A program made the translations under genes and the position numbers. Of a stretch of DNA of 9,321 nucleotides, positions 1 to 5,758 are shown piece after piece. The stretch lies in assembly GCA_934645275.1 (NCBI GenBank), contig CAKUDW010000065.1:1-9321 (forward strand). Reading direction: 5' to 3'. Source of the stretch: an uncultured Clostridia bacterium. Lineage in GTDB: Bacteria > Bacillota_A > Clostridia > Christensenellales > Aristaeellaceae. Position 1 is the first letter of the stretch; every line of letters starts with the position of its first letter. Below the pieces are notes generated by a model, which did no database searches, was not told where the DNA came from, and was given only the letters and a program-made list of their open reading frames with translations.

Positions 1-303
1 GACATCGGCATCAACCCCTCCAACGATGGCAAGGTCATCCGCCTGCTGGTGCCGGAGCTGACCGCCGAGCGCCGCAAAGACCTGTGCAAGCAGGTAAAAA
101 AGCGCGTTGAAGAAGGCAAGGTTGCCATCCGCAACATCCGTCGTGACGCGATGGAAGCCGTGAAAAAGATGAAGAAGGATTCTGAAATCACGGAAGACGA
201 TCAGAAAACCGCCGAGAAGGAGCTTCAGAAGATCACTGATGCGCACATCGAGCAAATCGACAAGATCGGTGCCGCCAAGGAAAAGGAGATCATGGAGGTC
301 TGA
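1..303 (+). CDS. frr: Ribosome recycling factor, C-terminal part (5' end outside window)
   Basis: Ribosome recycling factor acts in the cytoplasm with EF-G to split the post-termination ribosome from mRNA. The frame is open from base 1 and ends at the TGA at 301-303, giving 100 residues. These match the last 100 or so residues of the roughly 185-residue family. Visible family features are LTAERRKDL near the start of the visible part, the basic segment [10 protein letters not shown], the acidic turn SEITEDD, and a final charged helix ending KEKEIMEV. Together they form the end of domain II and the C-terminal part of the three-helix bundle. The GTG at 49 is internal, because family-like sequence continues upstream of it. 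frr is the usual neighbour upstream of uppS in Firmicutes. The 333-base gap to uppS is much larger than any other spacing here, so frr may not share all its transcripts with uppS. Confidence 0.96.
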   Translation, partial: DIGINPSNDGKVIRLLVPELTAERRKDLCKQVKKRVEEGKVAIRNIRRDAMEAVKKMKKDSEITEDDQKTAEKELQKITDAHIEQIDKIGAAKEKEIMEV

Positions 304-365
304 TCGGCCCCATGCCCAGGCACACCGAATCCGGTTTCCCGCATCGGAAGACAACCGAACCTCAT

Positions 366-404
366 CTGCACGGGCAGCCGCACCATGGCTGCCCGCGCGT
401 GTTT
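366..404 (+). terminator. GC-rich hairpin after frr, possible weak terminator
   Basis: A perfect 9-bp inverted repeat, CGGGCAGCC (371-379) against GGCTGCCCG (387-395), has a 7-base loop. Past one A/C mismatch it can be extended by two more pairs and a wobble (367-369 with 397-399). It lies 67 bases after the frr stop, where an operon terminator would fit. The run after the stem is GCGTGTTTAA, with only three consecutive T, so intrinsic termination would be weak. It could instead be the first arm of a structured leader. The hairpin is directly seen; the terminator role is inferred. Confidence 0.3.
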
Positions 405-443
405 AAGGGATAAAAATTAGCGAAACCACAATCTTGCGGCGCG

Positions 444-593
444 ACGGATCTAAAAGCAGTCTTGCTGTTCAAGGTTTTAGCCGTGCGGCGCCCCCTTAGA
501 CTCCGGGGCCATTGGCCGCGTCTGCCGTAAACGCACCGCTCCCAGCGGACGGGATTTCGGCAGTGCGGCTGCGGCCGTTGCGGGAAGACGCCG
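444..593. other. Structured intergenic region: possible RNA element or dispersed repeat
   Basis: No convincing gene lies between 304 and 636; the first 60 or so bases (304-365) show nothing notable. Bases 444-593 can fold into two consecutive arms. Arm A pairs ACGG (444-447) with CCGT (481-484), then, past an AT bulge, CTAAAA (450-455) with TTTTAG (475-480), capped by a small CAG/CTG hairpin. Arm B is closed by CGGCG (486-490) with CGCCG (589-593). It continues with GGCC (507-510/573-576), GCCGCG (515-520) with TGCGGC (564-569), and CTGCCG (522-527) with CGGCAG (558-563), and is capped by CCGCT/AGCGG (536-540/544-548). An 8-base direct repeat, TGCGGCGC, occurs at 435-442 and 484-491. I recognise no known riboswitch or T-box core. 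It could be a leader RNA, an attenuator, an sRNA or a dispersed noncoding repeat. The strand is undetermined because both strands fold. Confidence 0.35.
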
Positions 594-607
594 ATAATTT
601 TTATATT
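578..607 (+). promoter_or_regulatory. Possible sigma-A-type promoter for uppS
   Basis: TATATT at 602-607 matches five of six bases of the -10 consensus. TTGCGG at 578-583 matches only the TTG of the -35 consensus, with an 18-base spacer. Initiation would fall near 614, just before the AGGAGG at 619-624 and the uppS start at 637. The -35 element lies inside the 3' side of the proposed long stem. The alternative reading is that the AT-rich run at 594-607 is the U-tract of an attenuator formed by that stem. A weak match in an AT-rich patch carries little weight alone. Confidence 0.25.
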
Positions 608-636
608 CATTCATCGTCAGGAGGGGGTTTCAGACC

Positions 637-1482
637 ATGTTTGCCGAGAAGCTTTCCGCATTGATTACCAATATATTTCGCACCAGTCCAAAATATATCA
701 CTGTGCCCGCGCCCACATCGGGCGTAGCCGCCGAAAAGCAGCTTCCCCCGGTGCATATGCCGCGCCACGTCGCCATCATCATGGATGGGAACGGCCGCTG
801 GGCCACAAACCGCGGCCTCGGACGCTCTGCTGGACATGCTGCGGGCACCGAGGCGCTGCGCGACATCATCCGCACCAGCGATGATTGGGGCATTGAGGTA
901 TTGAGCCTGTACGCATTTTCCACGGAAAACTGGGCGCGCAGCAAGGAAGAAGTCAACACGCTGATGGGGCTGCTGCTGAAGTATTTTGCATCTGAAATCG
1001 ATGAGCTGGATGAAAAGAACGTGCGCATACTGATTCTGGGCGACGTGGACAGACTGCCTGACGCGCAGCGCAAAGCGGTGATCAGCGCCATGGAGCGCAC
1101 GCGTGATAACACCGGCCTTCAGCTCAATATTGCGCTCAATTACGGCGGCCATGCCGAGCTGACGCGCGCGATGCGGCGACTCGGCGAAAAGATTGCGCAT
1201 GGGGAAATGAAGCCGGAAGATATCAACGAGGCCGCCATCGAAGCCGAGCTCTACACCGCCGGACAGCCGAATGTGGATTTGTTGATTCGCACCAGCGGTG
1301 AAAAGCGACTCTCAAATTTTCTGCCATGGCAATTGGCTTACGCAGAAATGGTATTCGATCCGGTGCTCTGGCCGGATTTTGATCGCGCACAGTATTTGAA
1401 GGATTTGCGCGAATACGCCGCGCGCGACCGCCGCTTTGGCGGCGTCAAGGAAGCGGCGTCTATCAAGGAACAGGAGGACTGA
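637..1482 (+). CDS. uppS: Isoprenyl transferase (undecaprenyl diphosphate synthase, cis-prenyltransferase)
   Basis: UppS adds isopentenyl diphosphate units in cis to farnesyl diphosphate, giving the C55 carrier for peptidoglycan and other envelope polymers. All signature motifs are present in the 281 residues: IMDGNGRWA (48-56, Asp50 equivalent to E. coli Asp26), GRSAGH (62-67), FSTENWAR (94-101), LNYGG (167-171), and RTSGEKRLSN (218-227) followed by WQLAYAE (231-237). Residues corresponding to E. coli Arg30, Arg39, His43, Arg77, Arg194, Arg200 and Glu213 are all found at a constant offset of 24. The protein therefore has about 24 extra N-terminal residues. His172 sits where NYGGR usually has Arg. 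The ATG at 637 is preceded by AGGAGG running into further Gs (619-627), which supports this start. The stop lies 4 bases before cdsA, whose ribosome binding site is inside the last uppS codons, suggesting translational coupling. Confidence 0.97.
   Translation: MFAEKLSALITNIFRTSPKYITVPAPTSGVAAEKQLPPVHMPRHVAIIMDGNGRWATNRGLGRSAGHAAGTEALRDIIRTSDDWGIEVLSLYAFSTENWARSKEEVNTLMGLLLKYFASEIDELDEKNVRILILGDVDRLPDAQRKAVISAMERTRDNTGLQLNIALNYGGHAELTRAMRRLGEKIAHGEMKPEDINEAAIEAELYTAGQPNVDLLIRTSGEKRLSNFLPWQLAYAEMVFDPVLWPDFDRAQYLKDLREYAARDRRFGGVKEAASIKEQED
1472..1477 (+). promoter_or_regulatory. Ribosome binding site deciding the TTG start of cdsA
   Basis: AGGAGG at 1472-1477 lies in the final codons of uppS, with 9 bases to the TTG at 1487. 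That is ideal Shine-Dalgarno spacing. The same frame stays open upstream, but a start further up would add arginine-rich residues that do not resemble a CdsA N terminus. From the TTG the protein begins MLKRIITG and runs straight into a hydrophobic helix, as CdsA proteins do. Confidence 0.8.
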
Positions 1483-1486
1483 TCCC

Positions 1487-2347
1487 TTGCTGAAGCGAAT
1501 CATTACCGGTGCGGTATTCGCACTGATTATGGTGGCCGGTGTCTACTTTCAGGGCTGGCTGATGTTAGCAATTCTGGCGTTTGCGATGGTCGTGAGCGTA
1601 TACGAAGTATGCCACGCGCTTGAAAACGCCGGTGCGCGACCCATGCGTTGGGTCAGCTATCTGTTCTGTGTGCTGACGATCGCCGCGCACGTTTCCGGCA
1701 GGCTGCTCGTGCAAGGCCAAAGTCTGCACGTTTCCATGATGGCACTGCTGTTAAGCACAATGGCGGCGATGACCTATCTGGTAGTGCGTGGCCGCGAAGC
1801 CATGGAATGTCTGACCGCAAGCATGTTCCCGCTGCTCTACCCCGGGCTGCTTTACATGGTATTGATGGAACTGCTCCGCTTAAAGAACGCCGCGGCCGTC
1901 ACCGTCGCGCTGATCATTGCGCTGTTCGCCGCCTCCATAAACGATGTGTTCGCGCTCTTTACCGGCATGCTGCTGGGGCGGCACAAACTCGCACCCGAAC
2001 TCAGTCCCAAAAAGACCATTGAGGGCAGCATTGGCGGCCTTGTTGCCAGCACGCTGTTCGCCATGGCTGTGCCTGCGCTCACGCGGTTGATTTTTGCCGG
2101 GAACCCGAGCGTAATTTTCAGCATCAATACCCTACCGCCCACATGGGCGTTTGCCTGCCTTGGACTGTTCGGTGGTATCTTTTCGCAGGTGGGCGATTTG
2201 AGCGCTTCCATGGTGAAGCGTCACTGCGGCATAAAAGATTACGGCAAGTTACTGCCGGGCCACGGCGGTGTAATGGATCGCATGGACGGCGTGCTGTTCT
2301 GCGGAGCGGTATGCTATATCTTTTTTAATCTGGTGGGGCTTGGATAA
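1487..2347 (+). CDS. cdsA: Phosphatidate cytidylyltransferase (CDP-diglyceride synthase)
   Basis: CdsA is an integral membrane enzyme that makes CDP-diacylglycerol from CTP and phosphatidic acid, the branch point for phosphatidylglycerol and related lipids. From the TTG at 1487 the product is 286 residues, a normal size. It is strongly hydrophobic, with several apparent membrane helices (for example about 5-37, 55-70, 82-100, 112-130, 136-162, 182-205, 219-240 and 268-284). The diagnostic C-terminal signature is complete at 241-267: SMVKR, then KDYG, then LPGHGG and DRMD. The upstream LSPKKTIEG (172-180) is the other conserved CdsA element. ND at 152-153 replaces the more usual S-D of the preceding helix motif but keeps the Asp. 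The start choice rests on the AGGAGG at 1472-1477. Only 3 bases separate the stop from the dxr start. Confidence 0.96.
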   Translation: MLKRIITGAVFALIMVAGVYFQGWLMLAILAFAMVVSVYEVCHALENAGARPMRWVSYLFCVLTIAAHVSGRLLVQGQSLHVSMMALLLSTMAAMTYLVVRGREAMECLTASMFPLLYPGLLYMVLMELLRLKNAAAVTVALIIALFAASINDVFALFTGMLLGRHKLAPELSPKKTIEGSIGGLVASTLFAMAVPALTRLIFAGNPSVIFSINTLPPTWAFACLGLFGGIFSQVGDLSASMVKRHCGIKDYGKLLPGHGGVMDRMDGVLFCGAVCYIFFNLVGLG

Positions 2348-2350
2348 GCT

Positions 2351-3505
2351 ATGAAACAGAAGACAATATCAATTCTCGGCGCAACGGGTTCGATCGGCAC
2401 GCAGGCGCTGGATATGGTGCGCCGTTATCCGGAGCGCTTTTCAGCCGCCTGTCTGACGGCGAACGCATCGTCGGAAAAACTGTTTGATCTCGTGCGCGCC
2501 TTCAGGCCGAAAACTGCCGGGCTCGTGGTAGAACCCGAACACATCCCGGAGGATGTGCGCTTTTGCCAGTGGTTTTTCGGTGCGGACTGCTCTGTGCGCG
2601 CGCTTCAGGCTGCAAAAAGCGACGCCGCGCTCTGCGCGATCACCGGTATAGCGGGTCTGGACACTGTGCTTGCCGCGCTGGACGTATGCGGTGAGGTGTT
2701 GCTTGCAAACAAGGAAGCGCTGGTAACCGGCGGCGCGCTGGTAATGGAAAAGGCGCGGCGGCTGGGCAAGCCGTTGCTGCCGGTGGACAGTGAACACAGC
2801 GCGATATTCCAGTGTCTTCAGGCAGCGGGGCCAAATAAGCCTCGTTCGATTATACTGACCGCTTCTGGCGGCGCACTGCGCGACTGGCCCGCAGATAAAA
2901 TTCAGACTGCGCGCGTAGAAGATGTGCTGCGTCATCCCAACTGGCGTATGGGGCGCAAAATCACCGTAGACTGCGCTTCCATGGTCAACAAAGGACTTGA
3001 GGTCATCGAGGCGCATCACCTGTTCGGCATGCCCGCGGAACGCATTCGCGTGGTCGTACATCCGCAGAGCATCATTCATTCCATGGTAGAATTTGAGGAC
3101 GGCGCGGTGCTGGCACAACTAGGCTGCCCGGACATGCGCGGCCCCATTGGATATGCTATGGCATATCCGGAGCGCCTTGATTACGAGGCAAAGCGATTGG
3201 ATTTCGCAGAAATAGCCATGCTAAGCTTTACCGCGCCGGATCTTGCGCGCTTTCCTGCGCTGGGCTACGCCATTGACGCGCTGAAAGCGGGCGGCGCCAT
3301 GCCCGTGGTGCTCAACGGCGCAAATGAAGCGGCCGTTCATGCGTTTTTGAGCGGCGGCGTAAATTTCGGGCAGATTCCCGAAATCATTCTCGGTGCGCTC
3401 GAAAGCGTGCCTCAACGGCGCATACAATCGATTGATGACGTGTATCAGGCGGACGCGGAAGCGCGCCGCTGCGCCGAAAAAATCATTCGGAGGCAAGCAT
3501 GCTGA
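2351..3505 (+). CDS. dxr: 1-deoxy-D-xylulose 5-phosphate reductoisomerase
   Basis: Dxr (IspC) converts 1-deoxy-D-xylulose 5-phosphate to methylerythritol 4-phosphate using NADPH, the committed MEP-pathway step and the fosmidomycin target. The 384 residues match the usual family length. Seen in order: the NADPH Rossmann motif GATGSIGTQ (10-18), LLANKEALVTGG (117-128), the metal ligands in PVDSEHS (Asp146, Glu148), TASGG (170-174), HPNWRMGRK (195-203), NKGLE (213-217, third metal ligand Glu217), HPQSIIHSMV (237-246) and LNGANEAAV (321-329). One oddity: Cys208 stands where E. coli has Ser222, a phosphate-contacting residue. The codon is TGC in a clean reading frame. The start ATG is 3 bases after the cdsA stop with only a weak, distant SD-like GGTGGGG (2332-2338), so initiation is probably coupled to cdsA translation. 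The 3' end overlaps rseP by 7 bases. Confidence 0.97.
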   Translation: MKQKTISILGATGSIGTQALDMVRRYPERFSAACLTANASSEKLFDLVRAFRPKTAGLVVEPEHIPEDVRFCQWFFGADCSVRALQAAKSDAALCAITGIAGLDTVLAALDVCGEVLLANKEALVTGGALVMEKARRLGKPLLPVDSEHSAIFQCLQAAGPNKPRSIILTASGGALRDWPADKIQTARVEDVLRHPNWRMGRKITVDCASMVNKGLEVIEAHHLFGMPAERIRVVVHPQSIIHSMVEFEDGAVLAQLGCPDMRGPIGYAMAYPERLDYEAKRLDFAEIAMLSFTAPDLARFPALGYAIDALKAGGAMPVVLNGANEAAVHAFLSGGVNFGQIPEIILGALESVPQRRIQSIDDVYQADAEARRCAEKIIRRQAC

Positions 3506-4557
3506 ACCTTTTGTATATCCTGTTGGCAATCATAATGCTGGGCTTCATTGTCACCGTGCATGAATTTGGCCATTATCTGGTTGGGCGGCTGTGCGGTATC
3601 GGCATTATTGAGTTTTCAGTGGGATTTGGTCCGAGAATCTGCGGCTTCACGCGCAAGGGCATCAAATATTCCCTGCGCGCCATTCCATTGGGCGGCTATT
3701 GCAGCTTCGTCGGCGAGGACGAACAGAACGCCGCGCCCAACGCTATGAACAATCAGCCCGTATGGAAGCGCTTTTTGACCGTAGCCGCTGGTCCCGCAAT
3801 GAATTTCGTGCTGGCGTTCATATTCTGCGTCATTCTGCTGACGAACTTCGTCTATGCGGAATACCTGCCGAAAATCGATCAGGTTGTCGCCGATATGCCC
3901 GCCGCCGAATGCGGTCTCGAAGTGGGCGACGTCGTCCAGGAAATCAATGGCGTTTCCCTGCCTTACAGCTATGAAGGCATCACACTGTTGCACAACACGC
4001 TTCAGACTGCGGAACCGGGCTCGCCCATAGCGTTCACGATACTGCGTGGCAATGAGACGTTAAATATCACGGTCACACCAGCTGAAATTGTGGACGAAAC
4101 TACCGGCGAAACTGCCTATCAAATTGGCGTCGCCTTCGGCGGACGCACCTACCATCTTGGCGAAGCACTGGGCAGCGGCGTGCGCTACATGATTTCCTAC
4201 ACCGACGCGCTGCTGGATGCGCTGAAGGAACTGGTCTTCCACGGCAACGGCATGGAGGACATGCGCGGCACGGTGGGCATCATTTCGCTGGCAAGCCAAG
4301 AAATATCCAGCGGAGGGACATACAGCGTCATAAACCTGATTTTCTTTCTGTCGCTGAACATCGGTATCATGAACCTGCTGCCTCTGCCCGCGCTGGATGG
4401 CGGACGGTTGGTATTTCTGATCATCGAAGCCATTCGCAGAAAACCCATTCCGCCCGAGAAAGAAGGCCTAGTGCATGCCATCGGATTGGGACTGCTCCTG
4501 TTGTTGTTCCTGTTTTTGACCTATAAGGATATACTGCGCCTGTTCACGGGTGGCTAA
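3499..4557 (+). CDS. rseP: Site-2 intramembrane zinc metalloprotease, RseP/RasP family
   Basis: This 352-residue membrane protease belongs to peptidase family M50. Relatives cut transmembrane segments after a first cleavage, typically of anti-sigma factors (RsiW for Bacillus RasP) and other short membrane proteins; the substrate here is unknown. The first membrane helix (about 4-20) leads into the zinc motif HEFGH (21-25). GPAMNFVLA (98-106) begins the second helix. A single PDZ-like domain occupies about 122-195, including the GLEVGDVV turn (139-146). The third helix carries NLLPLPALDGG (292-302), whose Asp300 is the third zinc ligand. A last helix spans about 325-341. One PDZ domain fits Gram-positive relatives rather than the two-PDZ E. 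coli protein. The ATG at 3499 has GGAGG at 3489-3493, 5 bases upstream, within the end of dxr. Confidence 0.95.
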   Translation: MLNLLYILLAIIMLGFIVTVHEFGHYLVGRLCGIGIIEFSVGFGPRICGFTRKGIKYSLRAIPLGGYCSFVGEDEQNAAPNAMNNQPVWKRFLTVAAGPAMNFVLAFIFCVILLTNFVYAEYLPKIDQVVADMPAAECGLEVGDVVQEINGVSLPYSYEGITLLHNTLQTAEPGSPIAFTILRGNETLNITVTPAEIVDETTGETAYQIGVAFGGRTYHLGEALGSGVRYMISYTDALLDALKELVFHGNGMEDMRGTVGIISLASQEISSGGTYSVINLIFFLSLNIGIMNLLPLPALDGGRLVFLIIEAIRRKPIPPEKEGLVHAIGLGLLLLLFLFLTYKDILRLFTGG

Positions 4558-4569
4558 ATGTGCGATAAT
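4541..4569 (+). promoter_or_regulatory. Candidate extended -10 promoter for ispG-polC
   Basis: GATAAT at 4564-4569 matches five of six -10 bases and is directly preceded by TGC (4561-4563), giving the extended -10 form TGnGATAAT. Seventeen bases upstream, TGTTCA (4541-4546) is a poor -35 (three of six), which is tolerable for extended -10 promoters. Initiation near 4576 would give a leader of about 120 bases before ispG. The rest of the 4558-4694 gap shows only small dyads, such as CCGAA/TTCGG (4585-4589/4600-4604), and no clear terminator. It ends with the ispG ribosome binding site at 4678-4684. The promoter is inferred from motif match and position only. Confidence 0.4.
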
Positions 4570-4694
4570 CAAGAATAGCTTGCACCGAAACAAATTCTCT
4601 TCGGCAATAGACGACGGAAAAGGCATCTCGGTGTTCGTTTCCCGAATTCATCGTTTATCAGCGATTACCTAAAGCTAAGGGAGGCTATTGCTCC

Positions 4695-5747
4695 ATGGAA
4701 ACCAGGCAGGTTCTTGCCGGAAACGTCGCCATTGGCGGCGGCGCGCCAATTTCAGTTCAGACCATGACCAACACCGACACGCGCGACGTGCCCGCTACGC
4801 TCGATCAGATTCGCCGTATGGCGGCCGCAGGTGCGGATATCGTGCGCGTATCGGTATACGATACCGCCTGTGCCAAAGCAGTGCGTCCGCTGGTGGACGG
4901 CAGCCCTGTGCCGCTGGTAGCGGACATTCACTTTGACCATAAGCTGGCCATTCGCGCCATTGAAAACGGCATCGCCAAGGTACGCATCAATCCCGGAAAT
5001 ATCGGCGGCGAAGCGAACGTGCGCGAATTGGCGGCATGCCTGAAACAATATGGTATTCCTGTGCGCATCGGCGTAAACTCCGGCTCCATTGAAAAGGATA
5101 TCCTCAGGCGAGATGGCGGCGTTACGCCGCGCGGCATAGTAGAGAGCGGCCTGAATCATGCCCGTATGCTCGAACGCGCCGGCTATGATAATATCGTGCT
5201 CTCGTTCAAGGCCACAAATGTGCGCATGATGGTGGATGCCTGTCGCATGGCGCACGATATAACCGCCTATCCCCAGCATATCGGCGTGACAGAATCTGGA
5301 ACGGCCGATGTGGGCGTGGTCAAATCTGCCGTCGGCATCGGCACGCTGTTGATGGAAGGCATCGGCGATACGATCCGCGTGTCCATTTCCGGTGATCCGG
5401 TGCAGGAAGTACCTGCCGGACTGAGCATATTGCGCGCCTGCGGGCTGCGCAACGATTTTGTAGAAATCATTTCCTGCCCCACCTGCGGGCGCACCTGTAT
5501 CGATGTAGAAGGTATTGCTGCGGCAGTGCGCCGCAACACGCTGCACATCAAAAAGCATATCCGCGTAGCGGTGATGGGCTGCATTGTAAATGGTCCGGGC
5601 GAAGCGCGCGAAGCGGATCTGGGTATTGCGGGTGGCCGGGATGGCGGCGCGCTGATTGTAAAGGGCCAGCCGCCGCGCGCCGTTCGAGGCGATCTGGCTG
5701 AAATCCTCACACAGGAAGTATTGAAGTACGCAGCTGAACAGCACTGA
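4695..5747 (+). CDS. ispG: 4-hydroxy-3-methylbut-2-enyl diphosphate synthase (GcpE)
   Basis: IspG is the iron-sulfur enzyme that reductively opens methylerythritol cyclodiphosphate to HMBPP, the penultimate MEP-pathway step. The 350 residues match the short two-domain bacterial form. Characteristic segments are IGGGAPISVQTMTNTDTRD (13-31), GADIVRVSV (46-54), LVADIHFD (74-81), KVRINPGNIG (95-104), GVNSGS (126-131) and the C-terminal cluster domain. That domain has CPTC (Cys261, Cys264) and GCIVNGPGEA (295-304, Cys296 and Glu303), the three Cys and one Glu that ligate the [4Fe-4S] cluster. The ATG at 4695 has AGGGAGG at 4678-4684 with a 10-base spacer, and the protein begins just before the family-conserved region. 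The stop lies 11 bases before polC, so the two are probably cotranscribed. With dxr upstream, it makes this locus a partial MEP-pathway cluster. Confidence 0.97.
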   Translation: METRQVLAGNVAIGGGAPISVQTMTNTDTRDVPATLDQIRRMAAAGADIVRVSVYDTACAKAVRPLVDGSPVPLVADIHFDHKLAIRAIENGIAKVRINPGNIGGEANVRELAACLKQYGIPVRIGVNSGSIEKDILRRDGGVTPRGIVESGLNHARMLERAGYDNIVLSFKATNVRMMVDACRMAHDITAYPQHIGVTESGTADVGVVKSAVGIGTLLMEGIGDTIRVSISGDPVQEVPAGLSILRACGLRNDFVEIISCPTCGRTCIDVEGIAAAVRRNTLHIKKHIRVAVMGCIVNGPGEAREADLGIAGGRDGGALIVKGQPPRAVRGDLAEILTQEVLKYAAEQH

Positions 5748-5758
5748 GGACAAAAGCT

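Noticed and set aside
362..610. 82-codon minus-strand frame in the frr-uppS gap
   Set aside because: There is no ribosome binding site ahead of its start (the bases upstream on that strand read CTGACGATGA). The predicted protein is rich in Arg, Pro and Cys with no recognisable domain, and the frame overlaps a strongly structured region. It is treated as chance.
607..1200. 197-codon minus-strand frame opposite uppS
   Set aside because: It lies antisense to a clear uppS with all catalytic motifs. Long antisense frames are expected in GC-rich coding DNA.
1436..1486. Upstream extension of the cdsA frame inside uppS
   Set aside because: It would add 17 mostly Arg/Ser residues overlapping the uppS 3' end. 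The AGGAGG at 1472-1477 is correctly spaced for the TTG at 1487 instead.
2441..3118. 225-codon minus-strand frame opposite dxr
   Set aside because: It is antisense to unmistakable Dxr motifs and its translation has no family resemblance.
4585..4604. CCGAA/TTCGG dyad after rseP as a terminator
   Set aside because: The stem is only 5 bp with a 10-base loop and no T run follows, so it is too weak to call.
4752..5753. 333-codon minus-strand frame opposite ispG
   Set aside because: It mirrors almost all of ispG, which has its complete cluster ligands. The His- and Ala-rich translation looks like the shadow of a GC-rich gene.
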